Below are positions 43,892 to 52,606 of a DNA stretch of 64,000 bases, piece by piece (position 1 is the first letter of the stretch; each line of letters starts with the position of its first letter). Source of the DNA: Paludisphaera borealis (lineage in GTDB: Bacteria > Planctomycetota > Planctomycetia > Isosphaerales > Isosphaeraceae); assembly GCF_001956985.1 (NCBI RefSeq), contig NZ_CP019082.1, positions 5,146,001 through 5,210,000 of the forward strand, written 5' to 3'. The notes below the pieces were generated by a model that saw only the letters and a list, made by a program, of their open reading frames with translations, was not told the origin of the DNA and did no database searches. The translations under genes and the position numbers were made by a program.

Positions 43892-44956
43892 TCACTGGGG
43901 CTGCGCCGATTGGCGGATCTGGTCGGCCTGGTTGCGAATCATCTCCTTCGCGCCCTGGACCTTGGTCTCCAACTGCTGCAAAGCGCCCGGACCGTCGCTT
44001 CCACCGGCCGGCTTCGACTCGGCCGGCGCGGGGGCGGCGAGCGACTTCAGATCGAGGTTCTTGAGCTGGCCGGCCTCGCTCTGGATCGACTGTTTCAGGT
44101 CCGTGACGGTCGCTTTCAACCGGCCTTTCACGCCGCCCGAGGCCGCGGCCTTGCCCGAAAGCGACGGGATGAACGTGAACGCCAGAATCACCAGGCCGAT
44201 GGTCAAGAGCGGCCCCATCACCCGCTGGGTCGGCTTCCTGAGCTTGCTCCAGTGGTTCGCCATGTAAAAGAACGTGATCGGAGGAATCAGGAAGAGAATC
44301 CCCTGGAGCGGGCTCTCGCGGAACGGGATGACGACGATGTTCGCCAGGCCGCTGACGATCCGCCCGATGTTCAGCACGACCACGACCGCCGCGCCCAGAA
44401 GGGCCATCGGGCGGTTGTGCATCATCGCCCCCAGGAAGATCAGCATAATGAACGGAACCGAGATCAGGTACGCCGTCTCGTTGATCCAGCGGAACGCCTT
44501 CTGGATCGTCCCGAGCTGCCGCCGCCAGAGAATCTTGACCTCGCCGGCGGGCTTGCTGGACCCCACGCTGACGCGACGCGTTTTGGGCGCTTCAACCAGG
44601 GCGTACGGATTCGAGTTCTCATCCGGGGCGTCGTCCATGGGGGTCAGCTTGGGTTTCGGCTTCCGCAGCCCGGGCATGCGGTCGACGGTCAAGGGGGCGA
44701 GCACGGCCTGACTCCCCATCCGCGCCAGCCAGTCCGGGCCGCCCTCCGCGGAAGACGCGTCGGCGGTCACCCGTGCGGCCGTGGCCGTGGCCATGGCCCT
44801 CGCGAGGTGCGGCGTCGCGGCGAGCGACGCTAGGCTCCCCGCCTGGGGAACCACCATCTTCTGGCCGCAGTGCTTGCAGCGCCCTTGTTTGCCCGCGGCG
44901 TGGGCGTCCACGTCGAAGCGGGCGCCACAGTTCTGGCAGAAGAAGACGATGCTCAT
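43892..44956 (-). CDS. Zinc-ribbon multipass membrane protein
   Basis: 354 residues. An N-terminal zinc ribbon has C7, C10, C27 and C30 (CQNC and CKHC). A low-complexity linker follows, then about four to five transmembrane helices (about residues 160-285: TAYLISVPFIMLIFLGAMM, MALLGAAVVVVLNIGRIV, GILFLIPPITFFYMAN, PLLTIGLVILAFTFIP), and a charged C-terminal tail with helical QLETKVQGAKEMIRNQADQIRQ. ATG 44956 has AAGGA upstream; the frame is open further but without conserved sequence. It starts 73 bp upstream of the kinase on the same strand, so both may be one transcript. Confidence 0.75.
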   Translation of the reverse strand: MSIVFFCQNCGARFDVDAHAAGKQGRCKHCGQKMVVPQAGSLASLAATPHLARAMATATAARVTADASSAEGGPDWLARMGSQAVLAPLTVDRMPGLRKPKPKLTPMDDAPDENSNPYALVEAPKTRRVSVGSSKPAGEVKILWRRQLGTIQKAFRWINETAYLISVPFIMLIFLGAMMHNRPMALLGAAVVVVLNIGRIVSGLANIVVIPFRESPLQGILFLIPPITFFYMANHWSKLRKPTQRVMGPLLTIGLVILAFTFIPSLSGKAAASGGVKGRLKATVTDLKQSIQSEAGQLKNLDLKSLAAPAPAESKPAGGSDGPGALQQLETKVQGAKEMIRNQADQIRQSAQPQ

Positions 44957-45119
44957 CGGACGGCTTCCTTCGGAAATGGAACCGACGATCGGTCGCGGCG
45001 ACGGTCGGAAATGGGTGTCGTCGGGGTCGTCCTCGTCTCGGAGCACAAGGTGGACGTTCCACCCGACGGCCTTCAGCCGCTCGCGCGGAACGTCCACCCG
45101 AGTCTCGGAAGTCTGCTTC

Positions 45120-46283
45120 CTAGGAGAATAGTTCGTAAACCGGACTGAAGTCGGCCGCCGGCGTCGGAATCTCGGACGCCGACTCGTTCAAGAGCTGCGA
45201 CGGGTCGACGTCGAGCGCGTGGTACATCGAGGCCAACAGCTCTTGAGGGACGACGGGGCGGTCGATCGGAGCCGCCGCGTGAGGATCGCTGGCGCCGATC
45301 ACCTGGCCGCCCCGCACGCCGCCGCCGGCCAGCGCGACGCTCCAGACGCCGGGCCAGTGGTCGCGACCGCCGGCCCCGTTGATCCGAGGCGTTCGGCCGA
45401 ACTCGCCGACGGCCGCCACGAGCGTCGACTCCAGCATCCCGCGCGAGCCCAGGTCGTCAAGCAGCGCGGAAAACGCCTGATCGAACGTCGGCAGAAGCTG
45501 GCGCTGGTAGTCGTCGAGCGTGCTGAACGGACCGGAGCCGTGGCAGTCCCAGGTGATCTTGTCGAACACCGTGTCGAACATGTTGACCGTCACCACGCGA
45601 ACGCCCGACTCGACCAGCCGCCGGGCCAGCAGGCAGCTCCGCCCGAAGCTACTCGGCCCGTAGGCCCGGAGTAGCCGCTCGGGCTCCCCCTCCACGTTCA
45701 ACGTCGCGTTTTGGAACGGCGCGTGGGTCGCGCCGAGCCATCCGGCCGTCTGGCCTCGGGGCACGACGACGCCGGTGTTCTGGATCGCGCCCGGGACCAT
45801 CATGAACGGGGGCGTCGAGCCGATGGGCCCCTTCAACCGCGACACCACCGAGCCGATATGCGGGTGCACCTCCTCCGATCGGCTCAGGCGGCCGGTCTGG
45901 AGCAGTTGCAGTCCCGTCTCGTGGATCGGCGCCTCGTCGTGATGGAGCGAGCGAATCAGCGCCAGCTTGTCCATCCGCGCGGCCAGCCGGGGCAGGTTCT
46001 CATTGATCCGCACGCCCGGAACGCGAGTCGCGATCGACCGGAACGGCCCGCGAACCTCCTCGGGCGCGTCGGGCTTGGGGTCCCAGGTTTCGAGCTGGCT
46101 CGGCCCCCCCACCAGCATGAGCAGGATCAGCGCCTTCTCGTTCCGAGGAGTCGGCGAACCGAAGAGGCTCGTTTCCGACAGCGGAAGGCCCAACGCGCCC
46201 AACCCCATCCCGCCCGCGAGCAGGAAATCGCGGCGGTTGACCCCGCCGCAGCCGCTCGCAACACCTCGACCGACGGTAATCAT
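45120..46283 (-). CDS. DUF1501 protein
   Basis: 387 residues. The N-terminus carries NRRDFLLAGGMGLGALGLPL, a twin-arginine-like signal. Family motifs: LMLVGGPSQLETWDPKPDAPEEVRGPF, LPRLAARMDKLALIRSLHHD, GPSSFGRSCLLARRLVESGVRVVTV, WDCHGSG, AAVGEFGRTPRINGAGGRDHWPG. Function unknown. Unlike the copy at 33502-34746 it has no DUF1549/1553 partner next to it in the window. GGAGAGA upstream favours ATG 46283 over GTG 46304. Confidence 0.9.
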   Translation of the reverse strand: MITVGRGVASGCGGVNRRDFLLAGGMGLGALGLPLSETSLFGSPTPRNEKALILLMLVGGPSQLETWDPKPDAPEEVRGPFRSIATRVPGVRINENLPRLAARMDKLALIRSLHHDEAPIHETGLQLLQTGRLSRSEEVHPHIGSVVSRLKGPIGSTPPFMMVPGAIQNTGVVVPRGQTAGWLGATHAPFQNATLNVEGEPERLLRAYGPSSFGRSCLLARRLVESGVRVVTVNMFDTVFDKITWDCHGSGPFSTLDDYQRQLLPTFDQAFSALLDDLGSRGMLESTLVAAVGEFGRTPRINGAGGRDHWPGVWSVALAGGGVRGGQVIGASDPHAAAPIDRPVVPQELLASMYHALDVDPSQLLNESASEIPTPAADFSPVYELFS

Positions 46284-46635
46284 ATAAATCGTCTCTCCGC
46301 TCACCTCGGGGGACCGAGGGGAAAGGGTCGAAATGTTTCGACTCCACGCCCCTAAAACGTACCCTCCGTCGGACGTTTGCGACAGGGCCCACTGCTTGGA
46401 TTATCCCGCGCACTCGCCATCCTCCGCTACTTATCTCCATGGATGGTAAGCCGATTGGGTTGTGTCGATTAAAAAGAATTTAGGGTGAGTGCTGAGGGAA
46501 GGGGCTTCGGGATGTCCGGGTAAGATCGATTCATTCCGAGAAGCGGTTCGGTCCGATAGAACCGTGGGAGCAGGATGCACGGGATTCCTGGGTCGGCCTT
46601 CGACGTGGGTCGTCCTGAGCCTGGGAGGGGCGGGT
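46284..46635. other. Divergent intergenic region, 352 bp
   Basis: Between the DUF1501 gene (minus) and the TolC-like gene (plus). The central part (about 46420-46500) is AT-richer and likely carries promoters. A frame is open from 46489 into the TolC-like gene, but its first 49 residues show no signal peptide or conserved sequence. Nothing else seen. Confidence 0.45.
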
Positions 46636-48282
46636 ATGGAGAAGCTGGGAACAACCCAAGAGGGCGCGAAATCGAGTTCGGCGCGGGTTTCGGCGAGGTT
46701 GGCGGTGGCGATCGCGCTGTTCGGCGCGGCGACGCCCAGGGTCGCCTGGTCGCAGTCGGCGGTGATCGAGACGGTCGAGCCGGCGATGAGGGGGGGGGCG
46801 GCGAGCCCGGGATCATCGGAGTCGCGGCTGGGCACGCCGCCGGGGACCGATCCGATGCTGCTGGGATCGCAACCGGGGGGCGACGCGCCGCTCATGGGAC
46901 GCGTGGGGACGGCGGGCTCGCGCGCCCCGGCGTCGATCTCCCGGCCCATGGAAGGACGGACGCCGCCGCCTCGGGGCATCGCCGCGCCCGAGGCGCTTCC
47001 GGTGCCAAGGGCCCCGCTGTACGGCTCGCTGGCGCTCCCCACCGAGGGGGAGTCGGAGGGGCCCCCCGACGGCATGACCATCGACCAGGCGATCGACCGC
47101 CTGATCCAGGAGAACCTTGATCTCCGTTCCAAGTCGTTGGAGATCCCCCAGGCCCGCGCCGACGTCTTGACCGCCAGCCTGCGGGCCAACCCGATCCTCT
47201 ACGCCGATTCGCAGCTCATCCCCTACGGCCGCTGGTCGGAGCAGCGCCCCGGCGGCCCGGTCCAGTACGACGTCAACATCTCCCACCCCGTCGATTTCTC
47301 GCACAAGCGGCAAGCTCGCACCGAGTACGCCTCGCGCGCCTTGCGGGTGACCGAGGCCCAGTACCAGGACGCCGTCCGGATCGAGATCAACAACCTCTAC
47401 ACCGCCTACCTCGACATCCTTTCCGCCAGGCAGACCAGCCGGTACGCGAAAGCCAGCGCCGAGGGGCTCGCCAAGCTGATCCGGGCGACCCAGATGCTGT
47501 ATGAGAAGGACAGGGCGTCACGTGCGGACGTGAACCAGATCAAAGCCCAGCAGCAGATCGCCGCGGTCGGCATGGTCGATGCGGATGAGAACCTGAAGCG
47601 GGCCAAGCGGGCGCTCGGCCTGATGCTGAACATCGACCCCGAACAGGCCGAAGCCATGGAATTTCAGGGGACCATCGAAGACCGAAGCCCACCGCCCCCT
47701 CCCGTCGACTCTCTGGTGGAGATGGCCTGCGCGAACCGGCCCGACGTCGTCTCGTATCGGCTGGGGCTCCAGGCCGCCGAGGCCGGCCTGCGGCTCGCCA
47801 TGGCCAACCGCTACCAGGACGCCTACGTCCTCTACCAGCCCTACACCTTCCAGGACAACTCGCCGTTCGGCAAGAAGAGCGGGACGGCGTGGGCCCTGGG
47901 CGTGACGGTCCCCCTGCCGGTCTACAACCGCAACCAAGGGAACATCGAGCGGGCCCGGATCAACATTCAACAGTCGAAGATCGAACTGGCGAACATCGAG
48001 CGCCGGGTTCGCAACGAGGTCGTCCAGGCGGCCCGGGAATACGTGGTCACCGCCCAGATCGTCGAGAAGATCCGTACGAGCATCCTCCCAGCCTCGGAGC
48101 AGGCGAAGGACGACCGCTTCACGCTCTTCCAGACGGGCGACGAGCAGCAGACCGTCGTGTCGTACCTGGAAGCCCAGCGCATCTACAACGACAACGTCAA
48201 GGCGTATCTCGATACGGCCGTGCGGCACCGTCGCAGCATGCTCAATCTGAACACGGTGGTCGGCCAGCGGCTGCTGCCGTGA
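46636..48282 (+). CDS. TolC-family outer-membrane efflux protein
   Basis: 548 residues. An N-terminal signal segment covers about 1-40, followed by a Gly/Pro-rich linker (40-135) absent from most homologues. The two TolC repeats follow (about 140-330 and 350-540): MTIDQAIDRLIQENLDLRSK, QARADVLTASLRANPIL, a coiled-coil part with TRAEYASRALRVTEAQYQD-like spacing, then GVTVPLPVYNRNQGNIERARI and VVSYLEAQRIYNDNVKAYLD. It resembles CusC/CzcC-type channels of RND metal or drug efflux pumps. No inner-membrane pump or adaptor gene is adjacent. ATG 46636 is preceded by GGGAGGGG. Confidence 0.9.
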   Translation: MEKLGTTQEGAKSSSARVSARLAVAIALFGAATPRVAWSQSAVIETVEPAMRGGAASPGSSESRLGTPPGTDPMLLGSQPGGDAPLMGRVGTAGSRAPASISRPMEGRTPPPRGIAAPEALPVPRAPLYGSLALPTEGESEGPPDGMTIDQAIDRLIQENLDLRSKSLEIPQARADVLTASLRANPILYADSQLIPYGRWSEQRPGGPVQYDVNISHPVDFSHKRQARTEYASRALRVTEAQYQDAVRIEINNLYTAYLDILSARQTSRYAKASAEGLAKLIRATQMLYEKDRASRADVNQIKAQQQIAAVGMVDADENLKRAKRALGLMLNIDPEQAEAMEFQGTIEDRSPPPPPVDSLVEMACANRPDVVSYRLGLQAAEAGLRLAMANRYQDAYVLYQPYTFQDNSPFGKKSGTAWALGVTVPLPVYNRNQGNIERARINIQQSKIELANIERRVRNEVVQAAREYVVTAQIVEKIRTSILPASEQAKDDRFTLFQTGDEQQTVVSYLEAQRIYNDNVKAYLDTAVRHRRSMLNLNTVVGQRLLP

Positions 48283-48346
48283 GGGGGGCGGGCGAGCCAA
48301 GGACCGGCCCCGAGAAGCGGGGACGGTCCTGGATGGGTGGGCGTGG

Positions 48347-48742
48347 TCAGGCGATCAGGTTCTTGACGACGCGAGCCAGCTCGGCGCCGGTGTCGGTCAG
48401 GCTGTAGAAGTTGTTCTTGCCCTGGCGGCGGGGGGCGATGATGTTGCCGTGGCGGAGCAGGGCCAGGTGATGGCTCACCGCCGGCTGGCTCTGGCTGAGC
48501 TGGGCGCACAGGGCGCCGACGTGGCGTTCGCCTTCGGCCAGGATCAAGATCACCTGGAGGCGGGTGGGGTCGCTCACGTGCTTGAGCAGGATCGACGCGC
48601 GCTTGGCCTGCTGGAACCGCTGGTCGGCGGCCTTGGCCGACTTGGTGGTCCGGGTCGCGGCCGCCTTGGGGGCCACGACGACGGTGGTGGTGGCGGCCTT
48701 GGGGGCGGCGGTGGACTTAGGACTCGCTTTCGCTACTGCCAT
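48347..48742 (-). CDS. ArsR-family regulator with Lys/Ala-rich N-terminal tail
   Basis: 131 residues. The winged helix-turn-helix spans about 45-131: ASILLKHVSDPTRLQVILILAEGERHVGALCAQLSQSQPAVSHHLALLRH, then the wing ARRQGKNNFYSLTD. The helix-3 metal site of ArsR/SmtB is reduced to one Cys (C79 in ALCAQL), so classical arsenite sensing is doubtful. The first ~40 residues (MAVAKASPKSTAAPKAATTT and on) are Lys/Ala/Thr-rich like histone H1 tails. CAGGAGG precedes ATG 48742. It converges on the TolC-like gene and may control it. Confidence 0.88.
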   Translation of the reverse strand: MAVAKASPKSTAAPKAATTTVVVAPKAAATRTTKSAKAADQRFQQAKRASILLKHVSDPTRLQVILILAEGERHVGALCAQLSQSQPAVSHHLALLRHGNIIAPRRQGKNNFYSLTDTGAELARVVKNLIA

Positions 48743-49226
48743 GACGATACCCTCCTGATACTGTTCAGAGATGCAGTTTAACGGTCGCCGTAACGGACCC
48801 CGAACCCGTCCTCGGCCCGATGGCGGAAGTTCAGGCGAGGACGAGGTTTCCATCCAAGGAATCGATGGCCGCGGCTAGGGTCCACGGACTCGAGGCGGAC
48901 CTACGAGTCGACGGCGGCGGCCCGGGGAGGTCCTCCCGCGCGGGCCGGCTCGACGGCGGCTCGAAATCCCACAACGAGTCGATCACAACCTTGCGCGAAC
49001 GTATCTCAACGTGGGTGGTTGTCGACATCTTATAGCTAATCTAACTCATGTCAATCGCGATCTGCAAACTTTAATGCCTTAAATTCGTCCATTTGTTGGC
49101 GCGAGGAGGGCGTGCCGCCGGGGCGGCCGGCCTCCGCGCCGGCCGGTTCACCCACGAAGGCTTGTACTTGTGTGCGTTCGAGCAAGAGAACGAGGGCCGC
49201 GCCGGGCCCTCGCCTCGGGGGGCTGG
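48743..49226. other. Intergenic region, 484 bp, leader of the ArsR gene
   Basis: No gene is supported. It contains a promoter-like pair on the minus strand at 49027-49054, giving the ArsR gene a leader of about 280 nt. The stretch 49000-49090 is markedly AT-rich. A frame open upstream of ATG 48742 has no conserved sequence. Confidence 0.5.
49027..49054 (-). promoter_or_regulatory. Sigma-70-like promoter for the ArsR gene
   Basis: On the minus strand TTGACA (49049-49054) and TAAGAT (49027-49032) are separated by 16 bp; an overlapping TATAAG is also present. It sits in the only strongly AT-rich stretch of this region, and the next gene in that direction is the ArsR regulator. No clear ArsR-type dyad was found beside it. 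Confidence 0.45.
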
Positions 49227-50234
49227 TCAGCCGGGAGAGGGCGTGGGGAAGAGGGTTTTGAGGAGGTCGGCGGTCGTCCAGCGGTTGTTCTTCGTGCCGA
49301 CTTCGAGGCGGACGAGCTTGCCGTCGGGGCCGATCACCGCTGTACAAAGGTTGTGTATGATTTCATTCTTGCCGGGCCCGTACACCAGTCCGAGCGGGAC
49401 CGCGATCTTGGCCAGCTCGTCATGCGAGGCCACCGCGAAGGTCCACAACGGCGGCGTCGCCCCCCTGATCCGCGCATGCTTGCGCAAGACTTCCGGGGTG
49501 TCGTTTTCGGGGTCGAACGACAGCGAGACCAGGCGGACCTTCTCCGACCGGCTCGGCGACGTGGAGAGCGACTGGGCCAGCTCGGCGAACCGACGGTCCA
49601 TGGCCGGGCAGAAGTCCGGCAGCGGGCATCGCGTGTAAATGAATGTCAGCACGACGACATGGCCGCGGAGGTCGGACAGCTTGGACGTCTTGCCGTCCTC
49701 GCCAGTCATCGTGAAGTCGGGGACCGCCTCCCCCGGTTCAAGCCGCTTCGACCTCGGCAGCACCGAGACGGCCTTTCCCGAGGAGTCGACGACTAGCGGA
49801 AGAGGAGGAGCGGCGAGGGCCGGCTTGGAAACCGCCAAGTCCTGAAGTTGATAGTCGCTTGTCTCGCCGTTCTCGAGCTCGACCCGCAACGTTCCTTCCA
49901 CGATGTCGCCCACCTGGAAGTCGTCGAAGTCGGTCTCCTTGGGGAGTTGGAACGGCATCGTCATGGCTCCCATGAAGCCCGGAATGGCCTCGTGGCGGAT
50001 CACCAACTGGTGGTTCTCCTTCTCGATCTTGCGCACCTCGCCTTTGAGAGCGTAATTCTTGGTCTCGACCTTGGGGGCCGCGGTGCCTTTTCCGCTCGCG
50101 AACGCGGCCTTCGGCGACGAACCGACCCCCGCCGGCTCGTCGGCCGGCCCGCAGGCGCAGGCGAAGGCCAGGCCGCAGACGACGCCGAGGCCGGCCCAGG
50201 CGATGATCTTCGACCCCGCGCGTGCGGACGGCAT
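49227..50234 (-). CDS. CusF-like plus SCO1/SenC fusion lipoprotein
   Basis: 335 residues. The N-terminus MPSARAGSKIIAWAGLGVVC...LAFAC has a lipobox-like end, so a lipoprotein is likely. A copper-binding CusF/YHYH-like domain (about 50-125) has NYALKGEVRKIEKENHQLVIRHEAIPGFMGAMTMPF (His and Met ligands). The thioredoxin-fold SCO1 domain (about 155-335) has VVLTFIYTRCPLPDFCP, LVSLSFDPENDTPEVL and the distal His in IIHNLCTAVIGPDG. The usual CxxxC is replaced by CPLPDFC (C-x5-C). SCO1 proteins deliver copper to cytochrome oxidase. The start is ATG 50234 (GGAG nine bases upstream); ATG 50249 is an alternative. Confidence 0.9.
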   Translation of the reverse strand: MPSARAGSKIIAWAGLGVVCGLAFACACGPADEPAGVGSSPKAAFASGKGTAAPKVETKNYALKGEVRKIEKENHQLVIRHEAIPGFMGAMTMPFQLPKETDFDDFQVGDIVEGTLRVELENGETSDYQLQDLAVSKPALAAPPLPLVVDSSGKAVSVLPRSKRLEPGEAVPDFTMTGEDGKTSKLSDLRGHVVVLTFIYTRCPLPDFCPAMDRRFAELAQSLSTSPSRSEKVRLVSLSFDPENDTPEVLRKHARIRGATPPLWTFAVASHDELAKIAVPLGLVYGPGKNEIIHNLCTAVIGPDGKLVRLEVGTKNNRWTTADLLKTLFPTPSPG

Positions 50235-50281
50235 GTCATAATTCTCCATGTTCCTATCCAGATTTGGGTTCAAGTCCACGT

Positions 50282-51049
50282 TTAAAAAGGGAAGTCGGCG
50301 TCGAGCGGGGCCTCCGCCAGTTCGGCGAGGAAGAGGCCGATCCGTTCGGCGACGCGGGCGGTGACGGCCTCGCCTTTCTCGGCCGTGGCGGCGTGGGGGT
50401 TTCCGGCTCCCGAGTTGGTGGTCAGCAAGTGCCAGGGGCGGGTGAGTTCCACCCAGCCGCGGTTGACGGCGTCGAACCGGCTCGCCCGCACCGCGCCGTC
50501 GTCGGCCGCCGGCAGGTTCACGAGGTCTGGGAAGTGGGCGAGCCCCATGCTGGTCTCCATCTCGCCGGCGTGGTCGTCCTTCTTCTCGAAGATCGAATCG
50601 TAACCGTCGGCCGCGACCTTGTACCAGTTGCATAGGAACAGGCGGACAGGCGTGGATCGATGCAGCTCGCGGAGGACCCATTTCAGGTCGTTGCCGCCGT
50701 GGCCGTTGAGCAAGAGCAGCTTGTGGATTTTATGCTTGGCCAGCGATTCGACGAGGTCGGCGATCACTTTCGCGAGGGTCGATGGGTTGAGGTTCATCGC
50801 CATCGGGAATTCCATCTGGTTGGTCTCGGTGCCGTAGGGGATCGCGGGGAGCTGGAGCACCCGGGCACCCTTGGCCGTGGCGATCTCGCAGGCGCGCGAG
50901 GCGATGGTCTCCACCTGGAAGGTGTCGGTGCCGTAAGGCAGGTGGAGGTTGTGGGGCTCGGTCGCGCCCAGCGGGAGGACGGCCGCCTGGTATTCGGGTT
51001 TCGATTTCAGCTCGCCGTAGGTGATATCCGCCAGTTTCCAGGGTGTCAT
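50282..51049 (-). CDS. Creatininase-family amidohydrolase
   Basis: 255 residues. Metal and active-site motifs of the creatininase family: LPLGATEPHNLHLPYGTDTFQ, LLLLNGHGGNDLKW, and KKDDHAGEMETSMGL, with an ATNSGAGNP-like segment near residue 225. The family includes creatininase and MftE-type peptidases and FAPy deformylases. The specific substrate is not clear. It ends 47 bp upstream of the SCO1 gene on the same strand. ATG 51049 (MTPWKLADITYGELK) matches family N-termini; upstream open sequence is Pro/Arg-rich and not conserved. Confidence 0.88.
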   Translation of the reverse strand: MTPWKLADITYGELKSKPEYQAAVLPLGATEPHNLHLPYGTDTFQVETIASRACEIATAKGARVLQLPAIPYGTETNQMEFPMAMNLNPSTLAKVIADLVESLAKHKIHKLLLLNGHGGNDLKWVLRELHRSTPVRLFLCNWYKVAADGYDSIFEKKDDHAGEMETSMGLAHFPDLVNLPAADDGAVRASRFDAVNRGWVELTRPWHLLTTNSGAGNPHAATAEKGEAVTARVAERIGLFLAELAEAPLDADFPF

Positions 51050-51316
51050 CAGTGCGTTCGCCTTTTCGATTATCGATGGGTGGTCGGTGGAATCGGCCGG
51101 GCTCGGTGATCGGCGCGGTCGAGGGGCGGCGTCCCGAGCAGCGGGAAGTCGGCCGCGGCGAATCGATCGGAGGGGCCGGGCGGGGGGCGTCGGCCGGGAG
51201 GGCGGGCCGGGGGGCCATTCCCATTGCGAGGGGGTGGGTGGTCCGTTAGGATCGGATCTTGGGTCGTCCATCCCTGCTCTACCGCCTTGTTCCGTTATCC
51301 TTGGATCGGCGTCGCG

Positions 51317-52546
51317 ATGCAAGCGTTCGAGGCCACCAGTCATTATTTCGACCAGGCCGCCAAGCTGCTTGGCCTGTCAGAGAACATTCGGACGCTGCTG
51401 GTCACTCCCGACAGGGAAGTCCGCGTCGAGGTCGTGATCGAGCTCGATTCCGGCCAGATCGGCAACTTCATCGGCTATCGGGTGCAGCACGACAACGCCC
51501 GGGGGCCGTTCAAGGGGGGCTTGCGATATCATCCGCATGTCGACCAGGACGAGGCCCGGTCGCTGGCCAGCCTGATGACCTGGAAGACCGCGCTGGTGGA
51601 TCTGCCGTTCGGCGGGGCCAAGGGGGGGATCAACTGCGATCCGACCAAGCTCTCGCGGGCTGAGACCGAGCGGCTGACGCGGCGGTTCACCGAGAAGATC
51701 CATGACATGATCGGCCCGGTGAAGGACATCCCCGCGCCCGACATGGGGACAGACGCCCAGGTGATGGCCTGGATCATGAACGAGTACGGCAAGTTCGCCG
51801 GCTTCACTCCCGCTTGCGTGACCGGCAAGCCCGTCGAGCTGCACGGCTCACCCGGTCGCGAGGCGGCCACGGGCTACGGCGTCGCGATCATCACCCGCGA
51901 AATCCTGGGGCGGCTCGGCCGGACGATCGGCGGCTCGACGTTCGCCATCCAGGGCTACGGCAACGTCGGCAGCTACACGACGCGGTTCCTGGCGGAGCAG
52001 GGGGCCAAGATCGTCGCCGTCTCCGACGCCTACGGCGCGGTGTTCAATCGCGAGGGGCTGGACGTCGCTGAGCTCGACCGCCACGTGGCCATCGCCCGCA
52101 AGATCGTGGGCTTCAAGGGGGGCGAGGCGACCACCAACGAGCAACTGCTGACGATGCCCGTCGACGTCCTGATTCCCGCCGCCCTGGGAGGGGTGTTCGA
52201 CAAGACCCTGGCCGAGGCGGTCCAGGCCAAACTGATCGTCGAGGCGGCCAACAGCCCGACCTGGCCCGAGGCCGACGAGGTCTTCAACGCACGCGGCATT
52301 CCCGTCGTCCCCGACATTCTGGCCAACGCCGGGGGGGTGATCGTCAGCTACTTCGAGTGGGTCCAGAACCTCCAGAACTTTCGCTGGCCTCTCGAACAGG
52401 TGCAGCGCGAGGAGGAACGCCGGCTGGTCGACGCGTTCCACGAGATGTACGACATCGCCCACCGCAAGAACATCACAATGCGCACCGCCGCCTTCTACCG
52501 GGCCATCTCCCGCGTCGGCCGGGCGCACGCCCTGGCCGGAATCTGA
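51317..52546 (+). CDS. gdhA: Glutamate dehydrogenase (Glu/Leu/Phe/Val dehydrogenase family)
   Basis: 409 residues. Substrate-binding GYRVQHDNARGPFKGGLRYHP, catalytic Lys in VDLPFGGAKGGI, the conserved Asp in PAPDMGTDAQVMAWIMNEY, Rossmann GYGNVGSYTTRFLAEQGAKIVAVSD, and the C-terminal DILANAGGVIVSYFEWVQN. It interconverts glutamate and 2-oxoglutarate with NAD(P) in the cytoplasm. The fairly short length (about 410) matches hexameric NAD-type enzymes. ATG 51317 gives MQAFEATSHYFDQAAKLLG, the normal start. It is followed 60 bp later by purB on the same strand. Confidence 0.94.
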   Translation: MQAFEATSHYFDQAAKLLGLSENIRTLLVTPDREVRVEVVIELDSGQIGNFIGYRVQHDNARGPFKGGLRYHPHVDQDEARSLASLMTWKTALVDLPFGGAKGGINCDPTKLSRAETERLTRRFTEKIHDMIGPVKDIPAPDMGTDAQVMAWIMNEYGKFAGFTPACVTGKPVELHGSPGREAATGYGVAIITREILGRLGRTIGGSTFAIQGYGNVGSYTTRFLAEQGAKIVAVSDAYGAVFNREGLDVAELDRHVAIARKIVGFKGGEATTNEQLLTMPVDVLIPAALGGVFDKTLAEAVQAKLIVEAANSPTWPEADEVFNARGIPVVPDILANAGGVIVSYFEWVQNLQNFRWPLEQVQREEERRLVDAFHEMYDIAHRKNITMRTAAFYRAISRVGRAHALAGI

Positions 52547-52606
52547 GGGCCGCCCGCGTCCCCTTCCCGTGCGCCGGATTCAACCTCAACGGACGTTGAC
52601 GTGACG

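Noticed and set aside
46489-46635. Longer start for the TolC-like protein
   Set aside because: ATG 46636 has GGGAGGGG and is followed by the export signal; the upstream codons would bury that signal.
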